The position numbers were made by a program, and so were the translations under genes. A stretch of DNA of 64,000 nucleotides from Acanthochlamys bracteata (Eukaryota; Streptophyta; Magnoliopsida; Pandanales; Velloziaceae): assembly GCA_019914995.1 (NCBI GenBank), contig CM034142.1, positions 5,723,031-5,787,030 on the forward strand. Reading direction: 5' to 3'. The notes under the pieces were generated by a model. That model was given only the letters and a program-made list of their open reading frames with translations. It did not search any database and was not told the DNA's origin. This document shows, in pieces, positions 60,616 to 64,000 of the stretch. Numbering within the stretch: the first letter of the stretch is position 1; each line of letters opens with the position of its first letter.

Positions 60616-61940
60616 TGATAATATGTAATAATATATATTTAATATATTTTATTATTATAGTAAATATTAAATTTTTATTAAAATTTTATTCAAAATATGA
60701 ATTATTTATTTTATTTTATTTTTGTGAAGCATAGGTGAATAAAGCAATAAATAATTGAAGAAATGTAAGGAAGTGTTATATATCAACAAGAAGCCGTCCC
60801 ATTTAAATCCCATGTATCATAACATAATGATCTTATCATCTTATTAAGGAAATAAAAGAGCTAATCATATGAGGAAATATCAAACGGTGGTTCTCATTGA
60901 TGTATTTGACTAATCAAATCAAAACCAAAGATTTAACATCAAATCTAGCATCAAATCTAGTATCAAATCTATTCGATGATTCTGAAGATATTTTTTTCTA
61001 ATTTTGTTGGAGAAAGTTTAACTATAAAAAGGGGTGAACGGGGGGGGGCCAAGAGAGAGCCAACGAAAAACCTAGAGAGAGACGAACGGGAGATAGAAGA
61101 AAGATCATATTAGAGACGAAAAATTTTGCAGATTTGCTTTCTTTTTTTTTTCTCATATTTTATTTTTCATACAATATTATTGTGTGTATTAATATGAGTG
61201 GCTAAATTCTCAAACTGGAGTTAGGATGAAACCCTAATAAATTTAATTTATTTCTTGAATATTATGTGATGTACGGATTGTTGATTTTATGTGAGTTGTT
61301 AATGCTTGTTTAAAGATGTTTATATGTTAAATTTGCATGCATGATTAGCATTGAGTTTGATATCTAAATTATTATATTAATTGTGTTTGTGAGGACCAAT
61401 CGGAGCATAATTTATGAATTACAGGATTAATAACTGTAGTTAATATTTATTAGACCAAACTGAATGTAACTACATGATTTATGATTTCACAAAACCTAAT
61501 GCATTGTTAGTAATTTCTAAACAAGGAGTTAGAATATCACTAGCGATGGGTGATTTTACACTGGACCAGAGTTAAAGTCATAATTAGAAATCGTATTTAA
61601 GAACTGGATCAAAATGTTAAGTACAAAGTCTTCACAATCATCATAATCTATTATCATATTTATTTAAAAGTTAAATTAGAGACATTAGTGGTGGATTCTA
61701 AAACTCTAGTTTTTTGCATACCTATTTTCTAGATTTATGTGTTATTGTTCTTAATTCTCGTACACTTTTGATTAGCTTTCACAAATACAACTTTTGTTAG
61801 TTAAAAACTTGAATTAGAGTTAACAACAATCTCTATAGAACAAACTCATTATTTGCTATACGGTAGATGATAATCGTGCACTTGCGGGATAGAATAAGAT
61901 AAAATTACTGAGTTTTTTTTAGTTGATTTTATCTACATCA
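60616..61940 (+). repeat. gypsy 5' LTR (plus orientation)
   Basis: Ends ATCTACATCA directly before a primer-binding site. The LTR 3' half is homologous to the minus-strand copy at 39256-40925 (GTGAGGACCAATCGGAGCAT, ATTCTCGTACACTTTTGATT, TATACGGTAGATGATAATCG). The 5' border near 60616 (TGATAATATGTAATAATA) is a guess from the start of the repeat-like sequence. A G9 homopolymer occurs at about 61042. Confidence 0.65.
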
Positions 61941-61946
61941 AGTTTT

Positions 61947-61964
61947 TGGCACCGTTGTTGGGGA
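61947..61964 (+). other. primer-binding site of the gypsy element
   Basis: TGGCACCGTTGTTGGGGA, a two-base variant of the TGGCGCCGTTGCCGGGGA site common to Tat/Athila-type plant gypsy elements. It lies 6 bases after the LTR end. Confidence 0.75.
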
Positions 61965-62074
61965 TTGTTTTGTTTGACTTTGATTCAATCTAGCTTCATC
62001 ATTGATATTTTGAATTTGTTTTGCTTTTAGCTTAAAGCATATTAGTTTGTTTTTCATTATAGTTACATCATTGC

Positions 62075-62560
62075 ATGATTACTCGCTCTAATAGTCAATC
62101 TTCACTTGAATTTGATCCTGAACTTGAGAGAAAGGTTAGGAGAATTAGACGTGAGCACAGAAATCATTCGAATACTAGAATTGATGAGATGGCTGTTGCA
62201 CCAAATGAAATAATGAAAGATCTTGACATTCCCATAATTTTGTATCTCTATTTAGGATAGTTGTTCCTGATGCTGCTAGAAACTTAAGTTCTATAAATTC
62301 AAGAACTAAGCTAATGAACCAAGAAAATAGGATTAGTCTGAGAAGAAAAAAACCATAAAACAATCTAGATGAACTCCGTCGAACATTAAGTAAAGGTTAG
62401 AACCACATCGTCGAAATCAATCTTCTTAAGAATTGGTATCTTCTAGTCCAAATCTCTAGGACCCAACAAGAGAGGCAATTTCAAACTATTTGCCACAATA
62501 GCATGTTGATAGCTGAAACCATTGAAATAATTTAAATAGTTGAACAATAGCAAGAAAACT
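62075..62560 (+). pseudogene. gypsy gag N-terminal fragment
   Basis: The frame at 62075-62260 reads MITRSNSQSSLEFDPELERK then VRRIRREHRN, a Ser/Arg/Glu-rich start typical of gag in this clade, after a leader of about 110 bases. After the stop at 62258 further similar sequence continues in other frames to about 62560. No protease, reverse transcriptase or integrase is found in the window, so the element is truncated. Confidence 0.6.
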
Positions 62561-63768
62561 AGCCAAGACAGCATCTTTATTAACAAACAAACCGCAATTT
62601 TGCAAACACATCGTTCTAGGATCTATATAAAAGAAAATCCACTTAATTTTTTTTCGCGCTCACAATTCAAAGTCAATTCTAATAAAAAACTCAATAGCAC
62701 ACAAAAATCTTAATAAAAATGCATTGATCCACACATCACTCTATTATAGAATCGATAAAATCTGTTGGAAACAAAGCCGGCATTTAACACAAATCATATA
62801 GCCTTAAGCATTAGGGTAGTACATATATTTCCTATATAAAGATCTTGTCTAAACAAAAGCAAAGGAGGCCACACTACTATTGAGTCCTTCTATAACAAAG
62901 ACTATGATTGACCTATGCACAATAGGGCATCAGCGCAACAAAATGAATTAGTCAAAAAATGTTTGAATAATTAAACAGCAACTTAAAGCTACAAAGTTGC
63001 AAGAGAAACGCTATTAACTAAAATAATCAAGCCTTAACAATTTAAAATTTGCAAATTTAAATGACAAATGAATTACTAAATTGGCAACCATCGGGGTATT
63101 TCAAGGCTAATCATATAGGCCCCAAAAAAGAGGTACAAAATAATAAATGCCTGACTAGAAACATCAAAGGCAAGAATATCTAATGATAACACATATCTGC
63201 AAATACAAAATCCAAGATCATATAACTGTAGTAAGAAAATAGGCTGTCATTTAGCAAGCTACTATGCTTAATCAAAAGTTTGAAATAGACCACATCATTA
63301 AAGGATAATTAGCTTACACGTCAAAATGAAGATAGTCTAATCGTATAGTACACCTCAATAAGCATAAAGCGCAAATATATGGTTGTTATGATCTAAATCT
63401 GATACTGTAAAACTTCTACAGATAACTCAACTTCTAACTAAACAAGCAAGTAGCTGATCTTATGACAATAGAAACTCACACACAGTGAAAAATGATAGTA
63501 GCAATAATATTTATAAACACATAGTTGGTGCTTCAACCATCCCGACAAATCTTAAAGCACTCGTGCTGCTCGGAAGATAACAAAGTTAAATCAAATTCAT
63601 AGAAGTGAAAGTGCAACTATAACCACATGAGACGCAATCCAACACACCCACACATCCTCATCAATATTATGAGCAAAACAAGAAGTCAAGAGTTATCGGA
63701 TTGGTACGCAATTGCAATCATCTTAGGATATATAAACTATTAAGATCGACCTTGCTTTAATACCACTT
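62561..63768 (-). other. probable leader/gag region of a second, minus-strand gypsy element
   Basis: No open frame of note. It adjoins a primer-binding site on the minus strand at about 63745-63766 (TGGTATTAAAGCAAGG) next to the LTR at 63769, so on that strand this is what follows the LTR. It could equally be unrelated intergenic DNA further left. Confidence 0.35.
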
Positions 63769-64000
63769 TGTCACGACCTCGCTTTAATACAAACCTATGT
63801 AAAATCCAAATTCGAGATAGCACAGTAAGATTATTGAAAGTCAAATATAAAACAAACATAACATCGTCCTACAAAATTTTCCCAAAAAACCCAAGGTAAA
63901 CTTAACATTGACAACAATAAACAAATAAGTATATAAATAGCCCCGAAAGAAATGATAAACACAGGATCTTGATGAAATTTATTCACACCTACCATCTGTA
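63769..64000 (-). repeat. LTR start/end of a gypsy element running out of the window
   Basis: TGTCACGACCTCGCTTTAAT at 63769 is a typical plant gypsy LTR border, and on the minus strand it is followed by a TGGTAT..AAGC Met-type primer-binding site. The LTR continues beyond 64000, so length and partner cannot be given. Confidence 0.5.

Noticed and set aside
1..64000. tRNA, rRNA, CRISPR arrays, biosynthetic or resistance gene cluster
   Set aside because: None could be supported by reading the sequence; the tRNA-like matches seen are primer-binding sites of retrotransposons.

Overview
This is a nuclear window from a flowering plant. It is AT-rich, its genes have GT..AG introns, and it carries plant protein families (a B-box/CCT CONSTANS-like factor, a FAR1-type MULE transposase, a subtilisin-propeptide inhibitor) together with copia, gypsy, CACTA, hAT and Mutator-like elements, many of them nested. 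Nothing bacterial, organellar or viral was seen, and I cannot name the species.

Layout. 0-1 kb: a small predicted membrane-protein gene on the minus strand. 1-10.4 kb: AT-rich inverted-repeat elements, one of which received a 6.8 kb Mutator-like element (2684-9508) with very long terminal inverted repeats and a dead FAR1/MULE transposase, itself cut by an 866 bp hAT-type insertion. 10.85-11.62 kb: a second hAT-type insertion. 12.3-20.1 kb: scattered minus-strand exons of a decayed PDS5-like cohesin-cofactor gene, one exon split by a degenerate copia retrotransposon (13.2-17.5 kb). 20.7-21.4 kb: an intronless, broken UTP7/WDR46 C-terminal fragment, behind a 5' region that is repeated at 24.2 kb in front of an unidentified gene remnant (22.8-24.2 kb).

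24.7-32.2 kb: an apparently intact 12-exon GRWD1-like WD40 gene (ribosome biogenesis, 462 aa), with transposon debris in its large first intron. 32.2-37.4 kb: intergenic DNA with transposon ends. 37.5-38.05 kb: a one-exon gene for a secreted stand-alone subtilisin propeptide-like inhibitor with a TATA box. 39.25-40.9 kb: a gypsy LTR that contains an internal tandem duplication of about 610 bp. 41.3-43.0 kb: a translin pseudogene that keeps introns. 44.58-45.96 kb: a third hAT-type insertion. 46.9-47.8 kb: unidentified exon-like pieces. 48.35-53.66 kb: a complete-ended CACTA element with decayed transposase genes. 54.86-56.38 kb: an intact two-exon CONSTANS-like gene (422 aa). 58.4-64 kb: gypsy LTR and leader fragments.

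Three genes look fully functional (GRWD1-like, propeptide inhibitor, CONSTANS-like) and the small membrane-protein gene probably is. They are unrelated in function and do not form a cluster. The rest is gene remnants and transposons. I did not find a convincing new biological system; the most informative features are the nested insertions with readable target-site duplications and the four broken gene copies.
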